From Bacteroidales bacterium (GTDB lineage Bacteria > Bacteroidota > Bacteroidia > Bacteroidales > UBA932): a DNA stretch of 38,782 nt. Each line of letters begins with the position of its first letter. The first letter of the stretch is position 1. The position numbers were made by a program, and so were the translations under genes. Below are positions 23,413-34,251 of the stretch, in pieces. The DNA is taken from positions 1 to 38,782 of the forward strand of contig JAKSKE010000014.1 in assembly GCA_024401895.1 (NCBI GenBank). The letters run 5' to 3'. The notes beneath the pieces are model-generated. The model saw only the letters and a list, made by a program, of their open reading frames with translations. It ran no database searches and was not told the origin of the DNA.

Positions 23413-24619
23413 AATCGTATTCTGCAGGATTCTCAACGATAGCCTTGGCCGCTTCGTAGTCGGCCTCGGTGATATAGTGGCAGATGTGGTTGTAGTAATT
23501 GCGGGCGATTCCGCCTTCGATATCGACCCTGCGAGGGGGAATCTTTCCCTCGGCGTTCTGCAGATCCTTCAGGTACAGAGGCTTCGCATTGCCGTAAGCG
23601 TCGACGAATACCATACATCCCGTCTCGCCCTTGCTGAAGAGCTCGTAGGCTCCCATAGCAAGTCTTGAGCAGTAGCTCAGGTCGAATGCGATAGGGTCCT
23701 GGCAGCGTACGTCGTAACCTATCTCAACGGGACGGGTCTTGACTTTCATTCCAAGTTTCTTGAACTCTTTCTCGAGAAGTTCATTGAACAGGACGGCCTT
23801 GCTGATTTTGCCGAGTTCGGGGTGTCCGTGCTCGTCGTATGTCATATGCACGCCGGTAGCCTTTATGTCCTGGGCGTCCAGGTCGTGGAATACACCTTCG
23901 GCCACAACTACTGTTCCGTAGTTGATTCCGAGCAGTTTGCGCTTTACGATTGCCGAAATGGTGAGCTTGATGATCTTGTCAACGGTGATTTTGGTATTGC
24001 TGAACATTTCGGGAATGATGGTCATAGGGCAATGGGTTGCCTCGCCGATTCCGAGTGCCAGATGTCCTGCACTGCGTCCCATAGCCGAAATGAGAAGCCA
24101 GTTTCCGCTGGTTCTTGCATCTTCGTAGATGGTACGGGCAATGTGGGCGCCTTCATCCTTTGCCGAATTGAATCCGAAGGTGGGAGTATTGTCGGGCAGG
24201 GGAAGGTCATTGTCTATGGTCTTGGGAACGTGGATGTTGGCAATGGGGTATTTCTTTGCCTCGAGGAACTTTGCAATGCGGTTTGCAGTGGATGCGGTGT
24301 CGTCGCCTCCAACCGTTACCAGAAGCTTGATGTTGTTGGTCTTGAAGAGTTCGAGGTTGAAATTCTTTTCAAAGTCTTCGTCGGTAGGTTTGAAACGGCT
24401 CATTTCGAGGTAAGAGCCGCCACGGTTGAAATAGGCGTCGGCCTTGAAGAAATCGAGGTCTTCGGTACGGGGGTTGGCGTTGAAAAGTCCGCTGTAGCCA
24501 CCGTGGAGTCCAATTACTCTGTAACCGTTTGAGAGGAAGGTCTTTGCGACCGAACAAACGACGGTGTTCATTCCGGGAGCCGGACCGCCGCCGCACAAAA
24601 TGATGATAGAATCTTTCAT
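23390..24619 (-). CDS. pfp: Pyrophosphate-type 6-phosphofructokinase
   Basis: The 409-aa product of the PfkA superfamily has CGGGPAPGMNTV at the N-terminus, TVGGDDTAST (residues 102-111) and HVPKTIDNDLP (130-140). Asp107 in GGDD and Lys133 in PKTIDND are the marks of PPi-dependent enzymes; ATP enzymes have GGDG and GTIDND. MGRSAGHLALG and ARPVEIGYDVRCQDP-like blocks (here TRPVEIGYDVRCQDP) complete the active site. It probably catalyses reversible fructose 6-phosphate/fructose 1,6-bisphosphate conversion with pyrophosphate. It is transcribed alone, convergent with the amylase gene and divergent from ligA. Confidence 0.9.
   Translation of the reverse strand: MKDSIIILCGGGPAPGMNTVVCSVAKTFLSNGYRVIGLHGGYSGLFNANPRTEDLDFFKADAYFNRGGSYLEMSRFKPTDEDFEKNFNLELFKTNNIKLLVTVGGDDTASTANRIAKFLEAKKYPIANIHVPKTIDNDLPLPDNTPTFGFNSAKDEGAHIARTIYEDARTSGNWLLISAMGRSAGHLALGIGEATHCPMTIIPEMFSNTKITVDKIIKLTISAIVKRKLLGINYGTVVVAEGVFHDLDAQDIKATGVHMTYDEHGHPELGKISKAVLFNELLEKEFKKLGMKVKTRPVEIGYDVRCQDPIAFDLSYCSRLAMGAYELFSKGETGCMVFVDAYGNAKPLYLKDLQNAEGKIPPRRVDIEGGIARNYYNHICHYITEADYEAAKAIVENPAEYDFKKILEW
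23396..23413. repeat. Palindrome at the convergent gene overlap
   Basis: TTCAAG-TATTTT-CTTGAA forms a 6-bp hairpin with a 6-base loop exactly where the amylase and phosphofructokinase coding ends overlap. It encodes residues of both proteins. It is a weak candidate for a two-way terminator, as no other hairpin lies between the genes. Confidence 0.35.
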
Positions 24620-24648
24620 ATCGCGATATTAAGGTTTATTCGTGGTTA

Positions 24649-24656
24649 CAAAATTA
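24649..24656 (-). promoter_or_regulatory. pfp: -7 element of the phosphofructokinase promoter
   Basis: TAATTTTG on the minus strand matches TAnnTTTG and lies about 30 bp upstream of the ATG at 24619. The -33 element is not clear. It overlaps the expected -33 position of the divergent ligA promoter. Confidence 0.5.
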
Positions 24657-24685
24657 GAACTTTTTCGGCATTTTTCCTATATTTG
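24654..24685 (+). promoter_or_regulatory. ligA: Promoter of ligA
   Basis: TATATTTG (24678-24685) matches TAnnTTTG; TTAG (24654-24657) lies 20 bases upstream as a poor -33. The -7 element ends 6 bases before the ligA ATG (24692), so the mRNA would be leaderless or nearly so. Confidence 0.5.
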
Positions 24686-24688
24686 TAA

Positions 24689-26788
<2,100 letters not shown>

Positions 26789-26790
26789 AT

Positions 26791-28953
26791 ATGAGTACTT
26801 ATTCGGAATTCAGCGAGCAGGATTGGGCTCTCGTAAAGAAGGAATATGAGGTCTTGAAGGAACTTGCAAAAAAGAGATGCGCAAGCCCCGAGGAGTTCAG
26901 AGTAGTCAAAAAGGCCTATGACTTTGCCAGTGCGGCGCACAAGAATGTACGCCGGCGTTCGGGAGAGCCGTACATAATCCATCCCATTAGAGTTGCAAGA
27001 ATCTGTATCGAAGAAATAGGGTTGGGCTATAAGTCCATAGCCTCGGCTCTGTTGCACGACGTGGTGGAGGATACCGACTATACCGTAGATGACATACGCA
27101 ACCTGTTCGGCGACAAGATTGCTTCGCTGGTGGACGGCCTCACTAAAATCAAGAGCGTGCTGGATGCCGAGGGAAAGAAAGAGTCTGCCGAGAGCCTTCA
27201 GGCCGAAAACTTCAGGAGGATTCTGCTTACCCTGAATGAAGACGTGAGGGTGGTCCTCATCAAACTTGCCGACAGACTGCACAACTGCCGCACCATAGAA
27301 TTTATGCCCGAATACAAGCGGGACAAGATTCTGGCCGAGACAATGTATATCTTCATTCCCCTGGCGAACCGTCTGGGCTTTTACAGCGTAAAGAGCGAGA
27401 TGGAGAACATCTTCCTCAAGTACACCGACCCAGAGGCTTATAACGACATAAGCAACCGAATCAACGAAAATGTAAAGATACGGGACCGCCAGGTGGACGA
27501 ATTCATAAAACCCATCTCGGAAATGCTGTCGACCGAGGGTTTCAACTTCGAAATTAAGAAACGGATAAAGACTCCGTATTCGGTATGGCGGAAGATGAGC
27601 AACAAGAGAATCTCGTTCGAAGAGATTTATGACATCTACGCTGTGAGGATTATCTTCGAGCCGAGGGACAACAGTAAAGACATAGACCGGGAGCGAGAGG
27701 ACGCATTCCTCATCTATTCCAAGATACTGAAGCTCTACAATGCCAATCCCAACCGGTACCGGAACTGGATAAGCAATCCCAAGACCAACGGATACGAGGC
27801 CCTGCACTGCACGCTTATGAGCCACGCCGGGTTCTGGATAGAGGTGCAGATACGCTCCAGAAGAATGGACGACATTGCCGAAAAGGGAATCGCCGCCCAT
27901 TGGACCTATAAGCAGGAGGGCTATTCGGGAGAGAACAACTCTGAAGTTGACCGATGGCTGTCTAAGGTTCAGGAAACGCTGCTGAACCACGATTTGAACG
28001 ATTACGGCTTCCTGGACCTCATACATACCGACCTCGTGAGCCGGGAAATGTACGTGTTCACTCCAAAGGGAGACCAGAAGACAATCCTGTACGGTGCTAC
28101 GGCCCTTGACTTCGCCTATCTTATCCATACCCATATCGGGCGCACCGCAGTGGCCGCCAAGGTGAATATGAAACTGGTGCCGCTGTCTCACGTGCTGCAT
28201 TCGGGAGACCAGGTGGAAATCATTACCCTGGAGTCGGCGAAACCCGAAAAGGAATCTTTGAAATACCTGAAGACACGCCACGCAAGGGCGCAGATAATAG
28301 AGTATTTCAGGAACTTCAAGCAGGAACTTGTCGCCGAAGGGAAAGAGATTTATGAAAGGACTTTGAAGAGTTGCGGCATAAGCGACTCCCCCGAACTTCG
28401 CAGGCAGTTCCTGGACTTTGTCCAGAGCAACGACTTCGACGAGGTCTATTTCAAGACCGGGCTGGACATTGTGGACAGCAGCGTGTTCAAGATTATCCTG
28501 GGAGACGCCACGCCTTCCCGCCAGATTCACAGCGGAAAGTTCAAATACGTGCTTGCAACCTGCTGCAAACCCATTCCCGGCGATGCCGTGATAGGCATCA
28601 GAGACCAGATGGGCGTAGTGCACATACATAAGAAATCCTGCTCTCACGCAGGCAATATTGCAACCAAGCACGGGAACCTGCTCGTTCCTGCCCACTGGCC
28701 CGACCTGGAACATAATTTCCACGCTCGTCTGTCCATAAACGGAATTGACAGGCTCGGCCTGCTGAATGAGATTTCGCATTTCATTTCGCTGAATATGGGC
28801 GTAAATATGAACCGGGTTTCAATGGGTTCCGACAATGGAATTTTTGAAGGAGAGCTATATATAGACGTCCGCGACAAGGCAACTCTGGATACGCTTATAG
28901 ACGGTCTCAAGCGCATTCAGGGAGTCAACGACGTGCACAGAGTAGAAATATGA
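26791..28953 (+). CDS. rel: RelA/SpoT-family (p)ppGpp synthetase/hydrolase
   Basis: Makes and degrades (p)ppGpp in the stringent response. The 720-aa product has an HD hydrolase domain (YIIHPIRVARI, LLHDVVEDTDYT with His89-Asp90, IKLADRLHNCRTIEFM), a synthetase domain (RIKTPYSVWRKM, EEIYDIYAVRIIF, NGYEALHCTLM), a TGS domain (MYVFTPKGDQKTILYGATAL), a helical and zinc-finger-like region with CCKPIPGD, and a C-terminal ACT domain (GIDRLGLLNEISHFIS). Hydrolase and synthetase signature residues both look intact, so it is probably bifunctional. It lies 2 bp after ligA and overlaps the next lipoprotein gene by ATGA. Confidence 0.95.
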   Translation: MSTYSEFSEQDWALVKKEYEVLKELAKKRCASPEEFRVVKKAYDFASAAHKNVRRRSGEPYIIHPIRVARICIEEIGLGYKSIASALLHDVVEDTDYTVDDIRNLFGDKIASLVDGLTKIKSVLDAEGKKESAESLQAENFRRILLTLNEDVRVVLIKLADRLHNCRTIEFMPEYKRDKILAETMYIFIPLANRLGFYSVKSEMENIFLKYTDPEAYNDISNRINENVKIRDRQVDEFIKPISEMLSTEGFNFEIKKRIKTPYSVWRKMSNKRISFEEIYDIYAVRIIFEPRDNSKDIDREREDAFLIYSKILKLYNANPNRYRNWISNPKTNGYEALHCTLMSHAGFWIEVQIRSRRMDDIAEKGIAAHWTYKQEGYSGENNSEVDRWLSKVQETLLNHDLNDYGFLDLIHTDLVSREMYVFTPKGDQKTILYGATALDFAYLIHTHIGRTAVAAKVNMKLVPLSHVLHSGDQVEIITLESAKPEKESLKYLKTRHARAQIIEYFRNFKQELVAEGKEIYERTLKSCGISDSPELRRQFLDFVQSNDFDEVYFKTGLDIVDSSVFKIILGDATPSRQIHSGKFKYVLATCCKPIPGDAVIGIRDQMGVVHIHKKSCSHAGNIATKHGNLLVPAHWPDLEHNFHARLSINGIDRLGLLNEISHFISLNMGVNMNRVSMGSDNGIFEGELYIDVRDKATLDTLIDGLKRIQGVNDVHRVEI

Positions 28954-30749
28954 AAAAGAACAGTCTGATTCCCATACTGGCCTGCGCCGCGGTGTTTATT
29001 CCCATAATATTCACCCCGTCCTGTGCCAATACCACACAGGCACCTACAGGAGGCTTGAAAGACACTATTCCTCCGGTTATCCTGAACGTAACTCCCCCGT
29101 CGGGCGGAGTCAACGTTGCCCTCAAGGGTCTGAAGATTGTGCTGGAGTTCGATGAATTCGCAACCGTAAAGAACAATTCCAACATAATAATGTCGCCCTC
29201 GCTTCCCCACCCTCCGAAATGTGTGATAAGGGGGAAGTCGCTGGTTGTGACCTTCGAGGATTCCCTTTCGGCCAATACCACCTATTCCATATCTTTCGAC
29301 AAGGCCATAGGCGACCTTAACGAGGGAAACCTTATTCCCGGATTCACCTATGTGTTCAGTACGGGAAACTGCGTGGATTCGATGTATGTCACCGGAACTG
29401 TACGGGATTCCAAGAAAATGGAGCCGGCCAAGGATGTCCTGGTGCTCTTCTACAAGGATCTGTCCGACTCTGCCCTGTTCAAATCCAAGCCCTACGCCTA
29501 TACCAGGACCGACGACTGGGGCTATTTCTCGATGGCTTACCTGAGCGACACCCTGTACCGCGTGTATGCAATGTCGGACGCGAACAACAATATGATGTAT
29601 GACCCCGAGACCGAGGACGTAGGCTTCATTGCCGGGACAATCCGCCCCGAGACAAAGGTTACCGACAGCCTGCCGGACATTATGAAGTTTGACCCCAAGG
29701 ACACCGTGAGCTGTATGTCCCGCAAATCCCAGTACGACATTGTGCTGTTCCGCGAAAGACCTACCAAACAGTATATAGAAAGTTCGGTGAGACTTTCAGA
29801 GAAGTCGGCCCAGGTGAAGTTCTTCGCCCCGAACGTGTGGATAGATTCGGTATGGGTTCCCGGATTCACTGCCGACCGCCTCATAACCAGGCTGAATGAA
29901 GATCAGGATACGTTGCAGCTGTGGATCAACGATCCCAGGCCATACCCCGACACTATGCATTTGTTCGTGGCATACCGCAAGACCGGAGCCGACAATCATT
30001 TGCAGGCCGACCTGGAGCATCTTAAACTGCTTTTGCTTGGCTCAGACGGCAAACCGGTGAAAAAGAAGGCACATCAGACTGTAGAACGTTCCGACACAAT
30101 ATGCAAGCTGACCCTTACTGCGAATCCCAAGACTGTAGAGGAGAAGGGCGTGGTTCTGTCTTTCGACTATCCTATTGTGGAGGAGCATTTCGCCGACATA
30201 AGCTTTACCCAACTGAACGCCCGCCAGGTGAGGACCGACGTCGAATTCAGGGTCGAGCCCGACAGCACCTCTCTGCTGCAGTATATAATTAAGCCGGTAA
30301 AACCGCTCGAACAAGGTTTGGATTATTATGTAAAGCTGCCCTACAAGGCATTCAGGGACATAAACGGGTTCTATTCCGATTCTCTCGAAACCAGGTTCGC
30401 GCTGCCCAACAAAGAGACTATGAGCAGCCTGATTCTGGATATCAAGGGCACCGGAAATGCAAGTTACAACGTAGAGCTTCTCAACAAGAATGCGACTTCT
30501 GTTATCCATCGCTTCTGGGTAACTCAGGACGGACAGTTTACGGCATACTATCTGGACAAGGGCGAGTATTGCATACGAATTTCCAGAGACGAGAACGGAA
30601 ACCGCAAGGTTGATACAGGGTCGGTGCTGGAACAGAGACAGCCCGAAAAGGTGAGGTTCTTCTCGATAGAGGACAACAAGGAAATATCGGTGCCGGAAAA
30701 CAGTGAAGTAAGTCAGGAAATCGACCTGCAGGAATTATTCAAAGACTGA
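28950..30749 (+). CDS. Ig-like (Big_5) domain lipoprotein of unknown function
   Basis: A 599-aa lipoprotein (MKKNSLIPILACAAVFIPIIF then TPSC, acylated Cys25). After the Cys comes APTGGLKDTIPPVILNVTPP, the typical opening of a protein conserved across Bacteroidetes, then a Big_5/SbsA-like Ig domain (about 40-140) ending FTYVFSTGN. The middle part resembles carboxypeptidase-regulatory-like beta domains (VTGTVRDSKKMEPAKDVLVLFY; YRVYAMSDANNNMMYDPETE). The later part has more Ig-like strands and a C-terminal block YCIRISRDENGNRKVDTGS. No catalytic residues are recognised. It overlaps rel by ATGA and the beta-barrel gene by one base, suggesting the two envelope proteins are made together. Confidence 0.82.
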   Translation: MKKNSLIPILACAAVFIPIIFTPSCANTTQAPTGGLKDTIPPVILNVTPPSGGVNVALKGLKIVLEFDEFATVKNNSNIIMSPSLPHPPKCVIRGKSLVVTFEDSLSANTTYSISFDKAIGDLNEGNLIPGFTYVFSTGNCVDSMYVTGTVRDSKKMEPAKDVLVLFYKDLSDSALFKSKPYAYTRTDDWGYFSMAYLSDTLYRVYAMSDANNNMMYDPETEDVGFIAGTIRPETKVTDSLPDIMKFDPKDTVSCMSRKSQYDIVLFRERPTKQYIESSVRLSEKSAQVKFFAPNVWIDSVWVPGFTADRLITRLNEDQDTLQLWINDPRPYPDTMHLFVAYRKTGADNHLQADLEHLKLLLLGSDGKPVKKKAHQTVERSDTICKLTLTANPKTVEEKGVVLSFDYPIVEEHFADISFTQLNARQVRTDVEFRVEPDSTSLLQYIIKPVKPLEQGLDYYVKLPYKAFRDINGFYSDSLETRFALPNKETMSSLILDIKGTGNASYNVELLNKNATSVIHRFWVTQDGQFTAYYLDKGEYCIRISRDENGNRKVDTGSVLEQRQPEKVRFFSIEDNKEISVPENSEVSQEIDLQELFKD

Positions 30750-31567
30750 TGAAAAAGACCATTCTATTCATATTTCTGTTCATACAGACCGTATGCCTTG
30801 CCCAGGAATCCGGCTCTAAAGACGCGCTTTCCTTCGATGACGCTTATCTGGACACGGTTGTGCTGCAGAAACCGAAACTCAACGACTATTCAATGATTGG
30901 CGTGAATTACGGTGTGAATTTCTGCGGGGCCTACCTTAACCCGGAATTTCCCCAGAAGTGGTTTTTGACTCCGGGATACTATTCGGTAATGTTCTCTCAT
31001 TACGAGAAACTGTTCGACTATCTCCCCTACTTCGGGTTTACCGTGGGGCTCGCCTATGGCAAGCAGGGATACGAGTTCGACACAGACAAGGAAACCGGAG
31101 TACCGGTGCGTTCGATTCGGGGAGCCTACAAATGCGTTACCGACATTGTCGAACTGCCGTTCCTCATAGAGGGGCACTTTGACGCCGACCGCATTAGGAT
31201 TATGATGAATGCCGGAATGTACGGAGGATACCGTACAAAGATGCAGCGCTGGGGCAATGTGGACGATGCCCTTGCGAACAACTTCGACGCTACCGACATA
31301 CGCTGGGATTACGGCATTATGGCGGGTGCAGGCCTGGGATATGCCCTGGACCCGGTGGAATTCCACGTCAGGGCGCTGTTCAGAATGTCCTGGGATTATT
31401 TTATGAAGCCGGACTACCTGAGCAGCGAGAAATTCTATTTCACGTCTCCTATGGGGGTCGTTGTCCAGTTCGGAATTTATTATCAGCTGACCAAACGCCG
31501 CGGCCGCACCAGCCGGGATTTGCGCAGAGCTGCAAAACAATACGTTTACGGCAATGAAGACAATTGA
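30749..31567 (+). CDS. Outer membrane beta-barrel protein (PorT-like)
   Basis: A 272-aa protein with a Sec signal peptide (MKKTILFIFLFIQTVCLAQ, likely cleaved after CLA) and alternating hydrophobic strands with glycine and aromatic residues (GVNYGVNFCGAYL; YFGFTVGLAYGKQGYEF; LPFLIEGHF; GIMAGAGLGYAL). This is the pattern of small Bacteroidetes barrels of the outer-membrane beta-barrel/PorT group. A direct role in type IX secretion cannot be claimed. The end is basic (KRRGRTSRDLRRAAK) and its last 14 bases overlap ispG. Confidence 0.75.
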   Translation: MKKTILFIFLFIQTVCLAQESGSKDALSFDDAYLDTVVLQKPKLNDYSMIGVNYGVNFCGAYLNPEFPQKWFLTPGYYSVMFSHYEKLFDYLPYFGFTVGLAYGKQGYEFDTDKETGVPVRSIRGAYKCVTDIVELPFLIEGHFDADRIRIMMNAGMYGGYRTKMQRWGNVDDALANNFDATDIRWDYGIMAGAGLGYALDPVEFHVRALFRMSWDYFMKPDYLSSEKFYFTSPMGVVVQFGIYYQLTKRRGRTSRDLRRAAKQYVYGNEDN

Positions 31568-32780
31568 GGTTAATGTGGGCGGAGTCCTCATTGGAGGTTC
31601 CAATCCCGTGGTGGTCCAGACAATGTGCAACACGCACACCGACGACGTTGCGGCAACGGTGGCGCAGTGCCGTGAGCTTTCGCTGGCAGGCGCGCAGCTG
31701 GTGCGCATTACGGTGCCGGGAAGGCAGAACGTCGCGCAGGTGAGGGCTATTCACGATGAGCTGCGCGCCGGGGGAATCCTTACCCCTCTGGTGGCCGACA
31801 TTCACTTCAGCAGTGAAACTGCAATAGAGGTCGCCCCTTTTGTAGAGAAGGTGCGCATCAATCCCGGTAACTTCCATCCCGACCATACCCAGGCCTGCCT
31901 GCAATTCCGCCGTCTGATTGGCGTTTGCAAAGAATATGGCACTGCCATAAGGATAGGGCTTAACCACGGCTCCCTGGGCACTTATATCACAAACCTTTAC
32001 GGCAATACTCCGTATGCTATGGCAAAGGCGGCGATGGAATGGATACGGATTTGCCGGGAAGAGGATTTCCGCAAGGTTGTAGTGTCGCTCAAGTCAAGCA
32101 ATACGGTTACAATGGTGAATGCCTACAGGGAACTCGCGAAAATGGAGACAGCCGAATTCGGAGAGGTCTTCCCCTTCCACGTGGGAGTCACCGAAGCCGG
32201 CAATGCCGACAGCGGCCGCATAAAATCCTGCGTCGGAATCTCGACTCTGCTGCAGGAAGGAATAGGCGACACAATCAGGGTATCCCTCACCGAACCTCCG
32301 GTAAACGAGCTGCAACCGGCATTCTTCATTGCCCGCTTCTCCCCCGGTAAAACGGAGCATACAAGCCTTTTGGGCGCCGCCTGCCACTGGGGACCGAAAC
32401 TGCTGAACCGCGAGATAGACGAAATTCCTTCCGATGCCGGAATCGGGCAATACCTTGCCGATGAAATAATGCAGGCCGCCCGCCGCCGCTTCTACCGGCC
32501 CGAGTACATAGCCTGTCCGGGATGCGGACGCACTATGTACGACCTTCAGGCCGCTTTCGAGGAAGTTAAGGCGCGCACGGCGCATTTGAACAATATTGTG
32601 ATAGCCGTAATGGGCTGCATAGTGAACGGCCCCGGAGAGATGGCCGACGCCGACTGGGGATACGTGGGGGAAGGTGCCGGCAAGGTAAGCATATACAAAA
32701 AGAACGTACCCGTTCTAAGGCACGTTCCTCAGGAAGAAGCAGTTGACAAACTGCTGGAACTTATCGAAGGGAAGCAATAA
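31554..32780 (+). CDS. ispG: 4-hydroxy-3-methylbut-2-en-1-yl diphosphate synthase, short form
   Basis: An iron-sulphur enzyme of the MEP isoprenoid pathway that converts MEcPP to HMBPP. The 408-aa product has an N-terminal TIM barrel (VADIHFSSETAIEVAPFVEK, VRINPGNF, IRIGLNHGSLG, HVGVTEAGNADSGRIKS) and a C-terminal 4Fe-4S domain with Cys321 and Cys324 in CPGCGRT, Cys355 in GCIVNGPGE and Glu362 as ligands. The barrel reads like the Bacteroidetes/chlamydial/plant long type, which normally has a large inserted domain of roughly 200 residues before CPGC. Here only about 70 residues lie between SLTEPP and CPGC. The start lies inside the upstream gene. Its 3' end overlaps convergent psd by 20 bp. 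Confidence 0.93.
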   Translation: MKTIEVNVGGVLIGGSNPVVVQTMCNTHTDDVAATVAQCRELSLAGAQLVRITVPGRQNVAQVRAIHDELRAGGILTPLVADIHFSSETAIEVAPFVEKVRINPGNFHPDHTQACLQFRRLIGVCKEYGTAIRIGLNHGSLGTYITNLYGNTPYAMAKAAMEWIRICREEDFRKVVVSLKSSNTVTMVNAYRELAKMETAEFGEVFPFHVGVTEAGNADSGRIKSCVGISTLLQEGIGDTIRVSLTEPPVNELQPAFFIARFSPGKTEHTSLLGAACHWGPKLLNREIDEIPSDAGIGQYLADEIMQAARRRFYRPEYIACPGCGRTMYDLQAAFEEVKARTAHLNNIVIAVMGCIVNGPGEMADADWGYVGEGAGKVSIYKKNVPVLRHVPQEEAVDKLLELIEGKQ

Positions 32781-33417
32781 CGGTTTCGCAAGCCCGTGTG
32801 ACTTCTCCCGTTTCAACCTTTATCTCTGCATCCAAAGGCAGATACATATCTATTCTGGAGCCGAACTTGATTATGCCGCACTGGTTGCCGGCGCGTACTT
32901 TCATAGCCGGTACAGCGTAGTTTACGATTCTTCGGGCAAAGGTTCCCGCCAACTGTTTGAACATAATCTCGGTTCCGTCCGGAGTGCGGATTGCGGTACA
33001 GCTGTGCTCGTTCTCCTCGGAGGCCTTGGGCTTGAAGGCCAGCCAGTGCTTGCCGGGATGGTATTTGTAATAGGTAACCTCTCCGTCAACCGGCCAGAAG
33101 TTGGCGTGCATATCAAAGAAGTTCATATATACCGAAACCTGGATGCAGTTGCGTTTGAGGTACTCCCCTTCGTAGGTTTCCTTTATTATCACCACCTGCC
33201 CGTCTGCAACGGATGTGACATTCTTGTCATCGCCTTCGGACTCGCGGCGCGGAATGCGGAAAAAATACGTTACCATAATTCCCAGCCAGATAAAGAACAT
33301 ACTTATGAACCAGCTGAGCCATATTACGGGAATGAATTTGAGAGATGCTATGGAAAGGACTATGCTGCCCACCAGCACGGCAATTACTTCAATATATGAG
33401 TTTCTGTCGATTTTCAT
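32761..33417 (-). CDS. psd: Phosphatidylserine decarboxylase proenzyme, short type
   Basis: Makes phosphatidylethanolamine from phosphatidylserine at the inner membrane. The 218-aa product has two N-terminal membrane segments (about 8-50) and the decarboxylase core: SVADGQVV, VSVYMNFFDMHANFWPVDG with the catalytic His, and the self-cleavage site KFGSRID (Gly186-Ser187), where Ser becomes the pyruvoyl group. The FGS form in place of LGST is usual in this short class. It follows cdsA directly, placing two successive phospholipid-synthesis steps (CDP-diacylglycerol, then PE via a PS synthase encoded elsewhere) in one transcript. Confidence 0.92.
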   Translation of the reverse strand: MKIDRNSYIEVIAVLVGSIVLSIASLKFIPVIWLSWFISMFFIWLGIMVTYFFRIPRRESEGDDKNVTSVADGQVVIIKETYEGEYLKRNCIQVSVYMNFFDMHANFWPVDGEVTYYKYHPGKHWLAFKPKASEENEHSCTAIRTPDGTEIMFKQLAGTFARRIVNYAVPAMKVRAGNQCGIIKFGSRIDMYLPLDAEIKVETGEVTRACETVIASLR

Positions 33418-34251
33418 TTATATAAGGTTGAATATTAGCAGATAAAGGGATGCGAGTGGAATAGCCGTAAGGGAGCTGTCGAAACGGTCGAGAAAGCCGC
33501 CGTGCCCGGGAATAAGATTGCCGGAATCCTTTACTCCGTAGCGACGCTTCCACATAGACTCCACCAGATCTCCGCAAACGCAGGCTGCCGGAACTATTAT
33601 TCCCAGCACGGCACAGTGAATCAAATGGAAGTCGAGCATAGAGCAGAAATACAGTACCACGGCGGTCATTACACCAAAAGCGATGCTGCCCCAGAATCCC
33701 CACCACGATTTCTTGGGAGAAATGGTTGGAGCCAGCTTGCGTGCACCGGATTTCTGACCGAACATAGACCCTATGCAGTAGGCTCCGGTGTCGGACATCC
33801 ATATAAGGATAAAGAACGACAGCAGGAGTCTCCAGCTGTACTGCCCGTCAATGAAAAGAATGAACGGGCACAGGGCAATGGGAAGGGCAATATACACCAG
33901 GGCCGAATAAACCGGCATCAGGTGGTCCATCTGCTCGATTCTGCCGCTGAATATGAACGACATAGGAATGGCCAGAACCGGAATCAGGACAAGGGATGCC
34001 CAGCGCAGGGAGATTCCATCTCGGCAGTGGAAAGCCATAACGGCAAAAAGCAGAATACCTGCAATTATTGCAAGAATGCGCTGAAGGCGAACCGTGCCTT
34101 TTCCGAGGGTAATGTCCAGGAATTCATTGACAGTCCCCGCCATAATGACAATCAAAAGGCATAGAGCCCCGTATTCAAACATCAGGGCTCCTATCATCAC
34201 CACCAGGAACAATGCTCCGAAAACGGTTCTTTTTTTTAAATCACTGCTCAT
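33418..34251 (-). CDS. cdsA: Phosphatidate cytidylyltransferase
   Basis: Makes CDP-diacylglycerol from phosphatidic acid and CTP, the branch point for membrane phospholipids. The 277-aa integral membrane protein has about eight hydrophobic segments and the family signature near the C-terminus: VKDSGNLIPGHGGFLDRFDS, which contains the Asp residues of the metal site. DTGAYCIGSMFGQKSGARKL and SPKKSWWGFWGS are the other conserved blocks. The start lies inside the ftsH 3' end (11-base overlap); the stop abuts the psd start. Confidence 0.95.
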   Translation of the reverse strand: MSSDLKKRTVFGALFLVVMIGALMFEYGALCLLIVIMAGTVNEFLDITLGKGTVRLQRILAIIAGILLFAVMAFHCRDGISLRWASLVLIPVLAIPMSFIFSGRIEQMDHLMPVYSALVYIALPIALCPFILFIDGQYSWRLLLSFFILIWMSDTGAYCIGSMFGQKSGARKLAPTISPKKSWWGFWGSIAFGVMTAVVLYFCSMLDFHLIHCAVLGIIVPAACVCGDLVESMWKRRYGVKDSGNLIPGHGGFLDRFDSSLTAIPLASLYLLIFNLI

